A DNA stretch of 64,000 bases from positions 1 through 64,000 of the forward strand of contig JAIBBS010000015.1 in NCBI GenBank assembly GCA_019694555.1. Direction: 5' to 3'. Origin of the DNA: Nannocystaceae bacterium. GTDB lineage: Bacteria > Myxococcota_A > Polyangia > Nannocystales > Nannocystaceae. Shown here one piece after another: positions 25,913-34,198 of the stretch. Within the stretch, counting starts at the first letter, position 1; every line of letters starts with the position of its first letter. The translations under genes and the position numbers were made by a program. Under the pieces are notes generated by a model. That model saw only the letters and a program-made list of their open reading frames with translations. It searched no databases and was not told the DNA's origin.

Positions 25913-28900
25913 ATGCCAGACGACCACGCAGGGGACCCCCACGCGCCCGACACCGGCGGGCGGGCCGGTCGGCCGCGCCGGCTTCAGGTCTTCTCGACCG
26001 TCACGCGCACCGTGCCCGAGGCCCCCGAGCCGGACGACGCGTTGGGGCTGGCGTGGCCGAACGAGGCGCTCGAGGAGCTCGACGTCGTCGAGCGCCAGCG
26101 CGAGGCGCGGTTGCACGCCCGGATCGTGGGCGAGGAACCGCCGCCGCTGCGGATCGGCCGCTTCACGATCCTCGAGAAGCTCGGCGAGGGCGGCATGGGT
26201 ACCGTGTACGCCGCCCACGACGACGAGCTCGATCGAACGATCGCGCTGAAGTTCATCCACCGCTCGCGGGCGATGGACGAGCGGGCGACCCACCGCCTGC
26301 TGCGCGAGGCACAGGCCCTCGCGAAGCTGTCACACCCCAACCTCGTCACGGTGTTCGACGTCGGCCGCGTCGAGGGACAGGTCTACCTCGCGATGGAGCT
26401 CGTGCGCGGGCTGACCATGCGACGCTGGCTCGAGCGCAGCCCCCGGCCGTGGCGCGCCGTGTTGCGCCACGGCCTCGAGGTCGCGCGGGCGCTGGCCGCG
26501 GTGCACCACATCGACCTGGTCCATCGGGACATCAAGCCCGACAACATCATCATCGGCGACGACGGCCGCGCGCGCCTGCTCGACTTCGGACTCGCCCGCG
26601 CGGCGCACGGCCACGCCGGCAACACGCCCAAGCCCGAGGAATCGGACGCGAGCGCGTCGGCTCGCTCGCGCCTGGGCGTCGTCGTCACGCACACGCACAC
26701 GTTCGCGGGCACGCCGGCCTACATGGCGCCGGAGGCCAGCAACGGCGAGTCTGCCGGCGCCGCAGCCGACCAGTACAGCCTGTGCGTCGCGTTGGCCGAG
26801 GCGCTGTACGGCGCGCGACCGGATGGACCGCTGCGGCGCGGCGAGCTGCTGCCCGTGCCCAGCGGCAGCGCGGTGCCCAACGGCTTGCGCCGCGTGGTCT
26901 CGCGCGGCCTGGCGCGACACCCCGGCGATCGGTTTGCCAACGTGGCCGCGCTCGCGGACGCGCTCGAGCGCGTGGCCGGCCGACGACGCCGGCTGCTCGG
27001 CACCGGCGCGGCCGCTGCGGCACTCGCCGTCGCCGCGACGCTGGGCGCCGTCGGGGGCGGCGTGTGGCGAGTGCCCGCGGCCGCGACGGATCCCTGCGCG
27101 CAGGCGCGCACGGCCCTCGACGGGCTGTGGTCGCCCGCGCGGCGCACGGCGACGGGCAACGCACTCACGGCGACCGGCGTACCGTATGCGCACGCGCTCG
27201 GCGAGATCCTCACCGCGCGCGTCGATGCCTACGCGAGCGCGTGGGTCGACGCGCGCACGCAGGTGTGCGAGGCGACGTGGCGGCGCGGCGAGCAGTCGGC
27301 GGCGCTGCTCGATCGCCGCATGGCGTGCCTCGACGCGGGCCGCGATGACCTCGAGGCGCTGCTGTCGGCCATCGACGAGGTCGACGCGGAGCAGGTCCCG
27401 CGCGTGCCCGAGGCCGTCGAGCAGCTGCGCGATCCCGGCGAGTGCGTGATCACGACTGCGCCGGACGGAAGCAGCCACGTCGTCCCCTCGCAGCACGCCG
27501 ACGCGGTCGCGGCCAGCCGCGCCCGGCTGGCGCGGCTGCGCACCGCGGCGCTGCTGCAGGGGCCGCTGTCGACGATCGCACCGCTCGAAGACGAGCTCGC
27601 GCACGCGAGCGCGCTCGGGGTCACGCCGTTGATCGCGGAGGCGATGCTGACCCTGGGCCAGGTCCATCTCGCGGCGCGCGACCCCAAGGCTGCGCCGTAC
27701 TTCGAGCGCGCGGCCAACCTCGCCGAGGCGATCGGCGACGACTGGCTGCGGGAAGAGGCGCTGCGGGCAGCGATGCGCCTGGCGATCGACGTCGACATCG
27801 ACGCCCCGCGTGCCCGCGCCTTGGCCGATCGCGACGCGGCGCTCCTGGAGCGCCTGGGTGCGCCGCCGCGGCGCGCCGCCGCGGTCGCCGAGGTGCGCGC
27901 GCTGCTGCAGATGCTCGAGGGCGATGCCGTCGCGGCCGAGGCCACGCTGCGCGGCGCGCTGGAGATCTGGGCCCGGTCCGGCGACGCGTTCGCCGGCGAA
28001 CATGCGAGCTGTTGGCGACACCTGGGCCTGCTGCTGGGCGGACAGGGCCGCACCGACGAGGCGCTCGCGGCGTTCGATCGCGCTGCCGACATCGAGGCGC
28101 GCTGGGGCGGCGTACCGATCGTCGTCGCGCCCCGAACCCTGCCGGGATCGGCCGAACGCCTGCGCGGTGAGACGTTGTTGGCGGCGGGCCGACTCGACGA
28201 CGCGGCGCAGGAGCTCGACGCCGCCCATCGGGCGAGCGTCGATGCATTCGGGGTCGACAGTGTCCCCGTGGCGATCGTCGACGTCGTGCGTGCGTCGCTG
28301 GCCATGCGTCGCGGCGATCTCGAGGCGGTCATCGAGCTCGCCGGCACCGCCGAGGCGAGCATGACGCGTTGGCTGGGACGAGACCATGTCATGCGCGCCG
28401 CACCGCTGTCGGCCATCGGTACCGCCGCCTTCCACCTCGGCCGCGACGAGGCGGCGATCACCGCCTTCACCGAGGCGCTGCGGCTGTGGCGGCGCTCGTT
28501 TCCCGAGGACAGCCTCCGGGTCGCCGAGGCGCGCAGCAACCTCGGCGAGGCGCTCGCGAAGGCCGGACGCGACCAGGACGCAGCGACGCACCTGCGCGCC
28601 GCGTTGGCCGTCATGACCACGCAGCTGCCCGAGTCGCACGAGGACCTCGCGTTCCCGCTGCTGGGGCTCGCGCAGCTCGAGCAACGCCGCGGCGACGCGC
28701 GAGCGGCCGTGGCGCTGGCCGAGCGCGTCGTCGCGATTCGGGAGCTGCACGACAACGACCCGCCCGAGCTCGCACGCTCGCGCTGGCTGCTGGCACGCGC
28801 GCTGGCCGACACCGGCGAGCGCGAGCGCGCCAGCCTGCTGGCCGCACGCGCACGCGATGGCTACGTGGCGCTGGGGGCCGCATTCTCCTCCGACGTCGCC

Positions 28901-28957
28901 GCCATCGACGCCTGGATGCGCGCGCACGCCCTGCCCCGGCATCCGTCGATCCCGTGA
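25913..28957 (+). CDS. Ser/Thr protein kinase with transmembrane segment and TPR-type C-terminus
   Basis: A 1014-residue Hanks-type kinase. The glycine loop GEGGMG is at 91-96, catalytic Lys113 lies in 'IALKFIH', HRD at 204-206, DFG at 224-226 and the 'GTPAYMAPE' activation-loop end near 267-275. One membrane segment lies at ~361-383. The C-terminal ~600 residues are Ala/Leu-rich TPR-like repeats, predicted outside the cytoplasm. A long insertion (~228-260) lies between DFG and APE. The adjacent ECF sigma gene suggests the kinase regulates that factor, or shares a stress pathway with it. A small secreted protein gene follows 50 bp downstream. Confidence 0.92.
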   Translation: MPDDHAGDPHAPDTGGRAGRPRRLQVFSTVTRTVPEAPEPDDALGLAWPNEALEELDVVERQREARLHARIVGEEPPPLRIGRFTILEKLGEGGMGTVYAAHDDELDRTIALKFIHRSRAMDERATHRLLREAQALAKLSHPNLVTVFDVGRVEGQVYLAMELVRGLTMRRWLERSPRPWRAVLRHGLEVARALAAVHHIDLVHRDIKPDNIIIGDDGRARLLDFGLARAAHGHAGNTPKPEESDASASARSRLGVVVTHTHTFAGTPAYMAPEASNGESAGAAADQYSLCVALAEALYGARPDGPLRRGELLPVPSGSAVPNGLRRVVSRGLARHPGDRFANVAALADALERVAGRRRRLLGTGAAAAALAVAATLGAVGGGVWRVPAAATDPCAQARTALDGLWSPARRTATGNALTATGVPYAHALGEILTARVDAYASAWVDARTQVCEATWRRGEQSAALLDRRMACLDAGRDDLEALLSAIDEVDAEQVPRVPEAVEQLRDPGECVITTAPDGSSHVVPSQHADAVAASRARLARLRTAALLQGPLSTIAPLEDELAHASALGVTPLIAEAMLTLGQVHLAARDPKAAPYFERAANLAEAIGDDWLREEALRAAMRLAIDVDIDAPRARALADRDAALLERLGAPPRRAAAVAEVRALLQMLEGDAVAAEATLRGALEIWARSGDAFAGEHASCWRHLGLLLGGQGRTDEALAAFDRAADIEARWGGVPIVVAPRTLPGSAERLRGETLLAAGRLDDAAQELDAAHRASVDAFGVDSVPVAIVDVVRASLAMRRGDLEAVIELAGTAEASMTRWLGRDHVMRAAPLSAIGTAAFHLGRDEAAITAFTEALRLWRRSFPEDSLRVAEARSNLGEALAKAGRDQDAATHLRAALAVMTTQLPESHEDLAFPLLGLAQLEQRRGDARAAVALAERVVAIRELHDNDPPELARSRWLLARALADTGERERASLLAARARDGYVALGAAFSSDVAAIDAWMRAHALPRHPSIP

Positions 28958-29007
28958 TGAACCCACGCTTCGAGCGAACCCCCAACGTGCACGAACAAGG
29001 ACCAACG

Positions 29008-29427
29008 ATGAAGACGACGATCTGGATCCCCTTGGCCCTCGCGGGCGCCCTTGGATACCTGCTGTCGGGCGACGCCCCCACGGCCAAGGTCTGCTACACG
29101 TCCGTGACGGTGGACGCGGCGATGAGCTCCGCCAACGTCATCACCGTCAGCGTCCTGGGCGGCACCACCACGCTGTGCACGGGACTCGAGGCCGGCAACG
29201 TCTGCAACATCCCGGTCCAGAGCGGGAGCACGCTGGGCGTCACGTTCGACACCAACCGCAATCAGTTCGTCTATGTGAGGGCGATCGGCACCAACACCGC
29301 CTCGACGATCACGTCCACGCAGGCGGTGACGGACGCGCTGGACTTCGCCGTCGTCGGCGTGCAGGGCGGAGTCCTCGCGGTCGAAGGCGACCCGAAGATC
29401 CAGTTGGTTCCGACCAGCTGCAGCTGA
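29008..29427 (+). CDS. small secreted protein of unknown family
   Basis: A 139-residue protein with an N-terminal hydrophobic segment ('TIWIPLALAGALGYLLS'), a signal peptide or membrane anchor. The mature part is Thr/Val/Ser-rich with a predicted beta structure and four Cys that could form two disulfides. The ATG at 29008 has AAGGA 6 nt upstream; a start 17 codons earlier is possible and would abut the kinase stop. Position after a sigma-kinase pair suggests it is a target or accessory of that system. No family recognised. Confidence 0.65.
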   Translation: MKTTIWIPLALAGALGYLLSGDAPTAKVCYTSVTVDAAMSSANVITVSVLGGTTTLCTGLEAGNVCNIPVQSGSTLGVTFDTNRNQFVYVRAIGTNTASTITSTQAVTDALDFAVVGVQGGVLAVEGDPKIQLVPTSCS

Positions 29428-29445
29428 GCCGTGGACCCGAGGCGC

Positions 29446-30381
29446 TCAGCGCCAGCCGGGACGCGCGAACCAGCCGAAGTCGAGGTTCAACCCGAAGTAG
29501 CCGCCGTTCATCGCGAAGTTGTTGCCCGAGGGCCAACGCTCGCGCGCGACGAAGCGGTAGCCGGCGTTCATGCCCACGCGCATCCACTTCGCCAGCGCGA
29601 TGTGCATGAACGCGCCGGGCTCGGCGGTGAACATCTTGACCTGCTCGACGCAGCGCGCGTCGACCTTGTCGTCGTGGTGCGAGCGCAGGTTCACGATGCA
29701 GCCGACGCCGACGCCGAGCAGCGAGTCGACGCCCAGCTCGAAGCGACCGCGACGCAGCGCCACCACGCCCAGGTGCAGGCCGCCGTAGGCCATCGCGAGC
29801 TGGTACGACTGGCCGCTGTCGCCTTGGATCGGCGGGCCGAAGCGCTTGGTCATGCGCACCAGCGAGCCACCGATCATCACGCGCTCGCCCAGCAGCAGGC
29901 CGCCGCGGATGTTGGAGAACGTCGCCATGCGGTGCGACACCGAACCCACGCGCATGCCGAAGCCGCCGTAGCCGCTCACGAAGCGACGCTTGCGTGCCTG
30001 CTGCGGTGGCGGCGACGGGGGCAACGCCGGCACGACGATGCGGTGCGTGACGGTCGTGGTCGTCGTCGTGGTCGTCGTGCTCGTGGGCGCGGCGGCGCCG
30101 GAGGTGGTCGTGGTCGTGGTGGTCGTGGCGGGCACGTCCCAGCCCGACACCGGCGCGTCCGGACGGAACGGGTCGCGCATCGGCTCGACCGACACCGGCG
30201 CGGGCGCCAGCGCAGCGGGGGGCGGGCTCGCGGGGGCCAGGGCCGTCGGCGCGACGGGGGTCGCCTCGACCGGCGCGGGCGCGACCACCGGCGCCTCGAC
30301 CGGCGCGACCGCGGTGGGCGCGAGCGACGGGTCGGCCGTCAGCAGCGCGGCGAGCGGGACGAAGAGGCCTGACGCAGCCAT
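29446..30381 (-). CDS. outer membrane beta-barrel-like protein with poly-Thr/Pro-Ala linker
   Basis: A 311-residue protein. A short signal-like start (MAASGLFVPLAALLTADPS) leads into a Pro/Ala/Val-rich region to ~75 and two runs of 8-9 threonines (~85-110, encoded by a GTC/GTG-type repeat on the opposite strand). The C-terminal ~180 residues alternate polar and aromatic/glycine residues ('GYGGFGMRVGSVSHRM', '...LNLDFGWFARPGWR') and end in an aromatic-containing strand, suggesting a barrel. The Thr repeats are prone to length change. Function unknown. Confidence 0.7.
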   Translation of the reverse strand: MAASGLFVPLAALLTADPSLAPTAVAPVEAPVVAPAPVEATPVAPTALAPASPPPAALAPAPVSVEPMRDPFRPDAPVSGWDVPATTTTTTTTSGAAAPTSTTTTTTTTTVTHRIVVPALPPSPPPQQARKRRFVSGYGGFGMRVGSVSHRMATFSNIRGGLLLGERVMIGGSLVRMTKRFGPPIQGDSGQSYQLAMAYGGLHLGVVALRRGRFELGVDSLLGVGVGCIVNLRSHHDDKVDARCVEQVKMFTAEPGAFMHIALAKWMRVGMNAGYRFVARERWPSGNNFAMNGGYFGLNLDFGWFARPGWR

Positions 30382-30763
30382 CGCTCCCTGAGCTTGCCTC
30401 TTTCATGCCGACGCTGCCACCCGTTTTGGGACCGTTGCGCGGCGCGAGCGGAGCCCGATGACCCGCGTTGCGGGCTGCAACGCTGCGGTGTTTCGCGACC
30501 ACCGCCGGCGCACGGATCCCCGGTGCATGCCGTGGGATCCCGACGCCCGTGGCGGACGCGTCCGCGACGCCCGTGAGCCAGCCGACGATCGATGCAGCGA
30601 CCCCGACGCGCGGGCGACGGCCGAGAATTTTTTTCGCCCGTGGTCCGGAAGCGGCCGGGTCAGGGGTGTCTCAACGTGCGGGACATCGAGGCGAGGCCGC
30701 GGTCCCGTTCGCACCGGGGGGGCGCGGGCGGGACCGTAGGCCTCCCTTTTTTTGTCCTCGCGG
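30382..30763. other. gene-poor intergenic region
   Basis: A 382-bp gap between two minus-strand genes. It holds no convincing coding frame; the frames that are open are Arg/Pro-rich and lack a ribosome site. It contains two T-runs (about 30629-30635 and 30746-30752 on the plus strand), unusual for this GC content, and a GGTCCCG...CGGGACC stem at about 30700-30735 ahead of the second T-run. The stem-to-T distance is ~13 nt, so a factor-independent terminator is doubtful. Confidence 0.4.
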
Positions 30764-31285
30764 TCACTTGCGCGGGTAGCCGGTGAAGCGGACGCCGAGG
30801 AAGATGCCTTGGCTCAGCATCCGGTCGGTGCGCATGCGGACGTCGTAGTCGAGTCCGAGCGCGACGCCGAAGCGGCGGACGGGCTGGAACTCGTAGCCGA
30901 TCCCGATCGCGCCGCCGACCGAGGGCAGCAAGCGATCGCGCGCGAGCGCCGGCGAGTTGGTCACCACGCCGGTCGCACCGCGGACGTAGAAGCCGCGACC
31001 GACGAAGCCCTGGAGCACGACGTCGCCGAGGAAGCCGACCTTCTTGCTGCCGTGGACGACCTGCAGGCCCAGCTCGCTGGCGAGCACGACGCGATCGGTG
31101 ATCGCGCCGCCCAGCAGCTGACGGACGCGCGTGGCCGCGGCGAAGCCCCGGCCCATCGCGATCGCACCCGGGGTCACGGCGAAGCCGAACGCGAAGCCCT
31201 TGCGCTCGGGCGGGTCGTCGGCCCGCGCGACCGCGGGCAGCAGCGAGGTCGCGAGCGCGAGGGCCAACAGCCGCGGCAGCGTCAT
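30764..31285 (-). CDS. secreted outer-membrane-type protein
   Basis: A 173-residue protein with a clean Sec signal (MTLPRLLALALATSLLPAVARA, cleavage after ARA) and a mature part of amphipathic strands ('FAFGFAVTPGAIAMGRGF', 'GGAIGIGYEFQPVRRFGVAL', 'GIFLGVRFTGY') typical of small OMP/OmpW-like barrels. No lipobox. It lies 34 bp downstream of the cupin anti-sigma gene on the same strand, so it may be in the regulon or operon of that sigma factor. Family not recognised. Confidence 0.75.
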   Translation of the reverse strand: MTLPRLLALALATSLLPAVARADDPPERKGFAFGFAVTPGAIAMGRGFAAATRVRQLLGGAITDRVVLASELGLQVVHGSKKVGFLGDVVLQGFVGRGFYVRGATGVVTNSPALARDRLLPSVGGAIGIGYEFQPVRRFGVALGLDYDVRMRTDRMLSQGIFLGVRFTGYPRK

Positions 31286-31319
31286 GGTGACGCCACGAAC
31301 GCGGCCTTCGCGGCCGGCC

Positions 31320-31895
31320 TTACAGCGCCTCGGCTCCGTCGTCGCCGCCGGTGAACTCCATCGCGACCACGACCGCGGCGTAGATCGCCTCCTGGTCGCC
31401 CACGACGGTGATCTCGTGCTCGGTGCCGTCGGCCATCACGATCAGATCGCCGGCGCGGTACTCGTTGCCGTGCTCGTCGCGCACGCGGCCCTGGAGCATG
31501 AGCACGCGCTCCTCGCCGACGTGCCGGTGGGCCGGGAAGACCGCGCCCGGCTGCAGCCGGATGAGTCCGGCGTGGGCGTCACCCAGCGCGGGGCCGCCGT
31601 CGAAGTCCAAGAAGGTGCAGCCGGGCACCAACTCCTCCCAGCCGCCCTCGCCGTCGTCGACCGACGCACCGCCATCGACCATCGTGTCGACGTGGCGGCG
31701 GGTCTCGTCCTCGGACAGATCGAACAGCGCGATCAGTCGATCGAGGAACGGCAGGAAGCGATCGCGGCCCGACATGCGCTGCAGCAGGCGCGCGCGCAGG
31801 CTCGAGGCCGGCGCCGGGGTCGGCGCGAGCGAGCTCGCGAGGGCGTCGAGCACGAGTGGATCGAGCTCGTCGTCGAGATCGACACCGTCGATCAT
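31320..31895 (-). CDS. ChrR-like cupin anti-sigma factor
   Basis: A 191-residue protein. The N-terminal ~90 residues form a helical anti-sigma-like domain. The C-terminal domain is a cupin with 'PAHRHVGEERVLMLQGRVRD', matching the HxH...E...G metal site of ChrR. ChrR-type proteins hold ECF sigma factors inactive and release them under singlet oxygen or peroxide stress. Unlike the well-studied ChrR, no Cys and no His zinc ligands are seen in the N-terminal part, so sigma binding would be zinc-independent. It overlaps the sigma gene as ATGA, the usual sigma/anti-sigma coupling. Confidence 0.85.
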   Translation of the reverse strand: MIDGVDLDDELDPLVLDALASSLAPTPAPASSLRARLLQRMSGRDRFLPFLDRLIALFDLSEDETRRHVDTMVDGGASVDDGEGGWEELVPGCTFLDFDGGPALGDAHAGLIRLQPGAVFPAHRHVGEERVLMLQGRVRDEHGNEYRAGDLIVMADGTEHEITVVGDQEAIYAAVVVAMEFTGGDDGAEAL

Positions 31896-32503
31896 CGCGA
31901 CACCTCCCCCCGTGCGCCGGCGCGTCCTTCGGACGCGGCGTCGATCTGCATCACCGAACGCAGCTTGGCCAGGCCCGCCGCGGTCCGCGACTTCACCGTG
32001 CCCAGCGGCGAGCCCATGCGCGCCGCGATCTCGGACGACGACAGGCCGTGGAAGTAGGCCAGCTCGATGACCTCGCGCTGCTCGACCGGCAGCTCCGCGA
32101 GCGCGCGGCGCACGGCCTTGCGGTCGGGCTCGAGCACCGGATCCTCGCGCTCCTCGGCGGGCGCATGTCCAGGCTCGCCGTCCTCGGTCGCGACCTCGCG
32201 ACGGGTCTTCGCCGAGCGCAGGCGATCGAGCGCGCGGCTGCGCAGCCGCACCAGCAGCCACGCGCGCACGCTGCCGCGCGTCGGGTCGTAGCTCGCGGCG
32301 TGTCGCCACACCTCGAGGAAGACGTCGTGGACCAGATCCTCCGCCATCGCACGGTCTGTCAGGATCTTCTCGGCCATCGTCATGAGCAGACCCGCGAAGC
32401 GATCGTAGATCGCCGATATCGCCGTCAGTTCACCCCGCGCGGCCTCGCGCATGAGCGCGACGTCGTCGACGTCGCCCGGGGGCGGACTGGAAGGTGCCGA
32501 CAC
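31892..32503 (-). CDS. ECF-type RNA polymerase sigma factor (cognate of cupin anti-sigma)
   Basis: A 203-residue sigma factor with region 2 at ~25-90 ('LTAISAIYDRFAGLLMTMAE', then 'DLVHDVFLEVWRHAASYDP') and region 4 at ~135-185 ('LPVEQREVIELAYFHGLSSS', 'GSPLGTVKSRTAAGLAKL'). The WLLVRLRSRALDRLR helix is the -10 recognition helix. The GTG start at 32503 (or another GTG just before it) is chosen from homologue lengths; the frame remains open far upstream. It overlaps the anti-sigma gene. A 19-nt hairpin lies 11 nt upstream of the start and a GGAAC, typical of ECF -35 elements, near 32565 on the minus strand, so autoregulation is likely but unproven. Confidence 0.9.
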   Translation of the reverse strand: MSAPSSPPPGDVDDVALMREAARGELTAISAIYDRFAGLLMTMAEKILTDRAMAEDLVHDVFLEVWRHAASYDPTRGSVRAWLLVRLRSRALDRLRSAKTRREVATEDGEPGHAPAEEREDPVLEPDRKAVRRALAELPVEQREVIELAYFHGLSSSEIAARMGSPLGTVKSRTAAGLAKLRSVMQIDAASEGRAGARGEVSR

Positions 32504-32513
32504 CACGTGCCGG

Positions 32514-32532
32514 GGACGGTACGTCACCGTCC
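32514..32532 (-). promoter_or_regulatory. hairpin just upstream of the ECF sigma gene start
   Basis: Arms GGACGGT and ACCGTCC pair perfectly over 7 bp around a 5-nt loop. It ends 11 nt before the GTG start, so in mRNA it could mask or present the ribosome site, or in DNA serve as an operator. Confidence 0.35.
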
Positions 32533-32702
32533 GTTCGCTGGTCAAATGCGCCTGCAGCAAGCCGAGAGTTCCTGCTCCTTCCGAGACCGCGTGCCGGTCA
32601 CGTCCGGGATACGGGCGAGGGCGGGCGCCGGATCGGCGGCGTGGGCAATCCTTGCGGTCATGCCGGGTGTCCGAGACCGCACCGCCGCGCGCGCCGGGCT
32701 CC

Positions 32703-32727
32703 GTCGATGGAGAGGAAGCTCCGCTTC
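32703..32727. repeat. 25-bp repeat module, copy 1
   Basis: Plus strand GTCGATGGAGAGGAAGCTCC then GCTTC. It matches 50373-50397 in 24 of 25 positions. It contains an 8-bp inverted repeat (GAGGAAGC-TCC-GCTTCCTC, 32712-32730). It lies 5 bp from dispersed-repeat copy B. The module occupies the right side of the other element in copy C and the left side here. Confidence 0.65.
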
Positions 32728-32732
32728 CTCTT

Positions 32733-32807
32733 CCCGTGCCGGCCGAGCCGGTCACGGGACCCTTCCCTTCCAGTCGCTTCGCGACGAGAGCCCGTGCGCA
32801 TTCGCTG
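32733..32807 (-). repeat. dispersed intergenic repeat, copy B
   Basis: 75 bp in the 310-bp gap between the ECF sigma gene and the SCP2 gene. On the minus strand it starts CAGCGAATGCGCACGGGCTC and contains GGTCCCGTGACCGG, aligning end to end with copy A at 18245-18321. The rest of this gap holds the 25-bp module, the sigma promoter region and no gene. Confidence 0.7.
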
Positions 32808-32813
32808 CCGGGC

Positions 32814-33224
32814 TCACTCCGGGTCGGCGGCGCCGGCGTCGGCGGCGGCATCGTCGCCGCCGTCTTTGGGCACGTCGTGGAAGCGGAAGAACGCGCGGTC
32901 GTACTTTCTCATCTGGCCGACGTTGGTGACCTTGATGCGGCCCTTCACGAACGCGATGACCGGGTTCTGCCGCCCGGTCTCGATGGCCAGGAACGTGGTC
33001 TCGTCCATGGAGATGGTGCAGGTCGGTTCACCGTCGAAGCCCGGCGCGACCGTGCACGCGCCTTCGTCGATGACGACGGTCCACTGCGGCGACGCGGCGC
33101 CACGGATGTCGAAGTGGAAGATGCCGCGGTAGCCGGCGACCCGATCCGTGCGCAGCCGTGCAGGCAGGCAGCGAAAGATCGCGTCGACCTCCGCGGGGGT
33201 GTCGCGCATCGAGGGTCGCGTCAC
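32814..33224 (-). CDS. SCP2 sterol-carrier-type protein
   Basis: A 136-residue protein with an SCP2-like fold: 'RLRTDRVAGYRGIFHFDIRG', then 'WTVVIDEGACTV' and 'EPTCTISMDETTFLAIETGR' followed by 'NPVIAFVKGRIKVTNVGQM'. The 'D..T...I..G..NP..AFM.GK.K..G' pattern is the SCP2 core that forms a hydrophobic lipid/sterol tunnel. Soluble, no signal. The GTG at 33224 has AGGA 8 nt upstream and is preferred over an ATG five codons later. In this window sterol-reductase and desaturase genes also occur (4.4-6.3 kb), but they are 27 kb away. The C-terminus is acidic. Confidence 0.85.
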   Translation of the reverse strand: MTRPSMRDTPAEVDAIFRCLPARLRTDRVAGYRGIFHFDIRGAASPQWTVVIDEGACTVAPGFDGEPTCTISMDETTFLAIETGRQNPVIAFVKGRIKVTNVGQMRKYDRAFFRFHDVPKDGGDDAAADAGAADPE

Positions 33225-33435
33225 GAGCTGAATCCTAAGTTGGGGCGGCCGCCCCGTCTACGCGAGATGCTCGAGCCGGGGATCGCCGCACCGGCCCGGC
33301 GTCCGCGTGCGTCTGGTCGCCGATGCTGCAATGCGTCGGCCCGCCGATCCGAACCACCGCGGCCGGCGTACCACGGTGCAGCCGCAGGCACCTCCAGGCC
33401 GGCGGTCCGAGAGACGGTCCATCGTCAGCCCGTGT

Positions 33436-33482
33436 CACCGGGTCGAGGGCGTTCGGGAGTGCGCCCTCGACCCGGTGCTTTT
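33436..33482 (+). terminator. strong orphan rho-independent terminator
   Basis: A perfect 16-bp stem (CACCGGGTCGAGGGCG / CGCCCTCGACCCGGTG) with a 10-nt loop, followed by CTTTTCC on the plus strand. No U-run follows on the minus strand. It lies inside a 330-bp gap (33225-33554) that has no protein gene, and no plus-strand gene ends upstream. It therefore most likely ends a short non-coding transcript beginning between about 33230 and 33430. I see no other feature in the gap apart from a GGGGCGGCCGCCCC palindrome near 33242. Confidence 0.75.
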
Positions 33483-33554
33483 CCGTGCAGTCGGTCCGCG
33501 ATCGATCGCGAGTTTTTGCGCCGGTGCGCGCGCCGGGTAGACTCCCGGCCGACG

Positions 33555-34016
33555 ATGCAGCTGCCCGCAGCACTGAACGTGCCCCAGCTCGACCCCCGCG
33601 CGCTGTCCCAGGTGCGGCGGCTGTGCGACGCGATCGTCGAGAGCGCACGGCTGGGGCTCGATCCCAGCCTGCTGGTCGAGTCGCTCAACGACTGCACCGC
33701 CAACGAGTTCTCCGCCGACGAGATCGTCGGCGCGGCCGCGCGCATCGGCACCGAGACCCTGGCGTGCCTGGCGATGTCCCCGCCGCCACCGCGGGTCGCG
33801 GCCGGGCTCGACGCGTGGGCCGAGATCATCGCCCGAATCCGCCGCGGCGAGGCCAGCGGGTTCGAGCGCGCGTGGTGGCTCGAGCTGATCGAGGCGGCCT
33901 CGCCCCACCACGACCCCGCGGCGCTGGTGCTCGGTGGGGCCGGCGACGCGCACGAGACCGCGGCGGAGTTGTTCGACGCTCAGGTCACGTCGGCGACGAC
34001 GCGATCGGGCTCGTAG
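33555..34016 (+). CDS. small hypothetical soluble protein
   Basis: A 153-residue helical protein (MQLPAALNVPQLDPRALSQV...). It has no signal, no membrane segment and no recognisable motif, apart from a Trp-rich patch 'FERAWWLELIEAASPHHDP'. The C-terminus overlaps the convergent 72-residue gene by 37 bp. Codon third-position bias is that of the surrounding real genes. Function unknown; its start lies 73 bp after the orphan terminator, so it has its own promoter. Confidence 0.55.
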   Translation: MQLPAALNVPQLDPRALSQVRRLCDAIVESARLGLDPSLLVESLNDCTANEFSADEIVGAAARIGTETLACLAMSPPPPRVAAGLDAWAEIIARIRRGEASGFERAWWLELIEAASPHHDPAALVLGGAGDAHETAAELFDAQVTSATTRSGS

Positions 34017-34198
34017 CAGCCGCGCTCGGCACAGCAGCGCTCGGGCGCCACGACGTCGTCGTCGGGGCCCCAGGCCTGGCACGTGCGCAGGCACGAGAAC
34101 GGCACCTGACCGCGGCGCAGCGACTCGGCCACCGCCGCGGGGTCACCCTGCTCGCGCGAGAAGGTCTTCCAGCGCAGGTGTCGACACAGATCCATCAC
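33980..34198 (-). CDS. small Cys-rich protein after molybdenum hydroxylase genes
   Basis: A 72-residue protein with six Cys arranged as CRH, CLRTC, CC and C (the last four within 'CLRTCQAW...ERCCAERGC'), a possible metal-binding or disulfide-bonded unit. Its GTG at 34198 overlaps the end of the FAD-subunit gene (GTGA), so it belongs to the molybdenum hydroxylase operon. It may be a metal insertion or stability factor, which is inference. The convergent overlap with 33555-34016 means one of the two could be shorter. Confidence 0.6.
   Translation of the reverse strand: MMDLCRHLRWKTFSREQGDPAAVAESLRRGQVPFSCLRTCQAWGPDDDVVAPERCCAERGCYEPDRVVADVT

Noticed and set aside
30403-30714. Small minus-strand frame in the 30.4-30.76 kb gap
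   Set aside because: Arg/Ser/Pro-rich, no ribosome site, and crosses T-runs. It looks non-coding.
33307-33540. Plus-strand frame of 77 codons across the orphan terminator
   Set aside because: It runs through the perfect terminator hairpin and has Arg/Pro-rich shadow composition, so a non-coding transcript is more likely.
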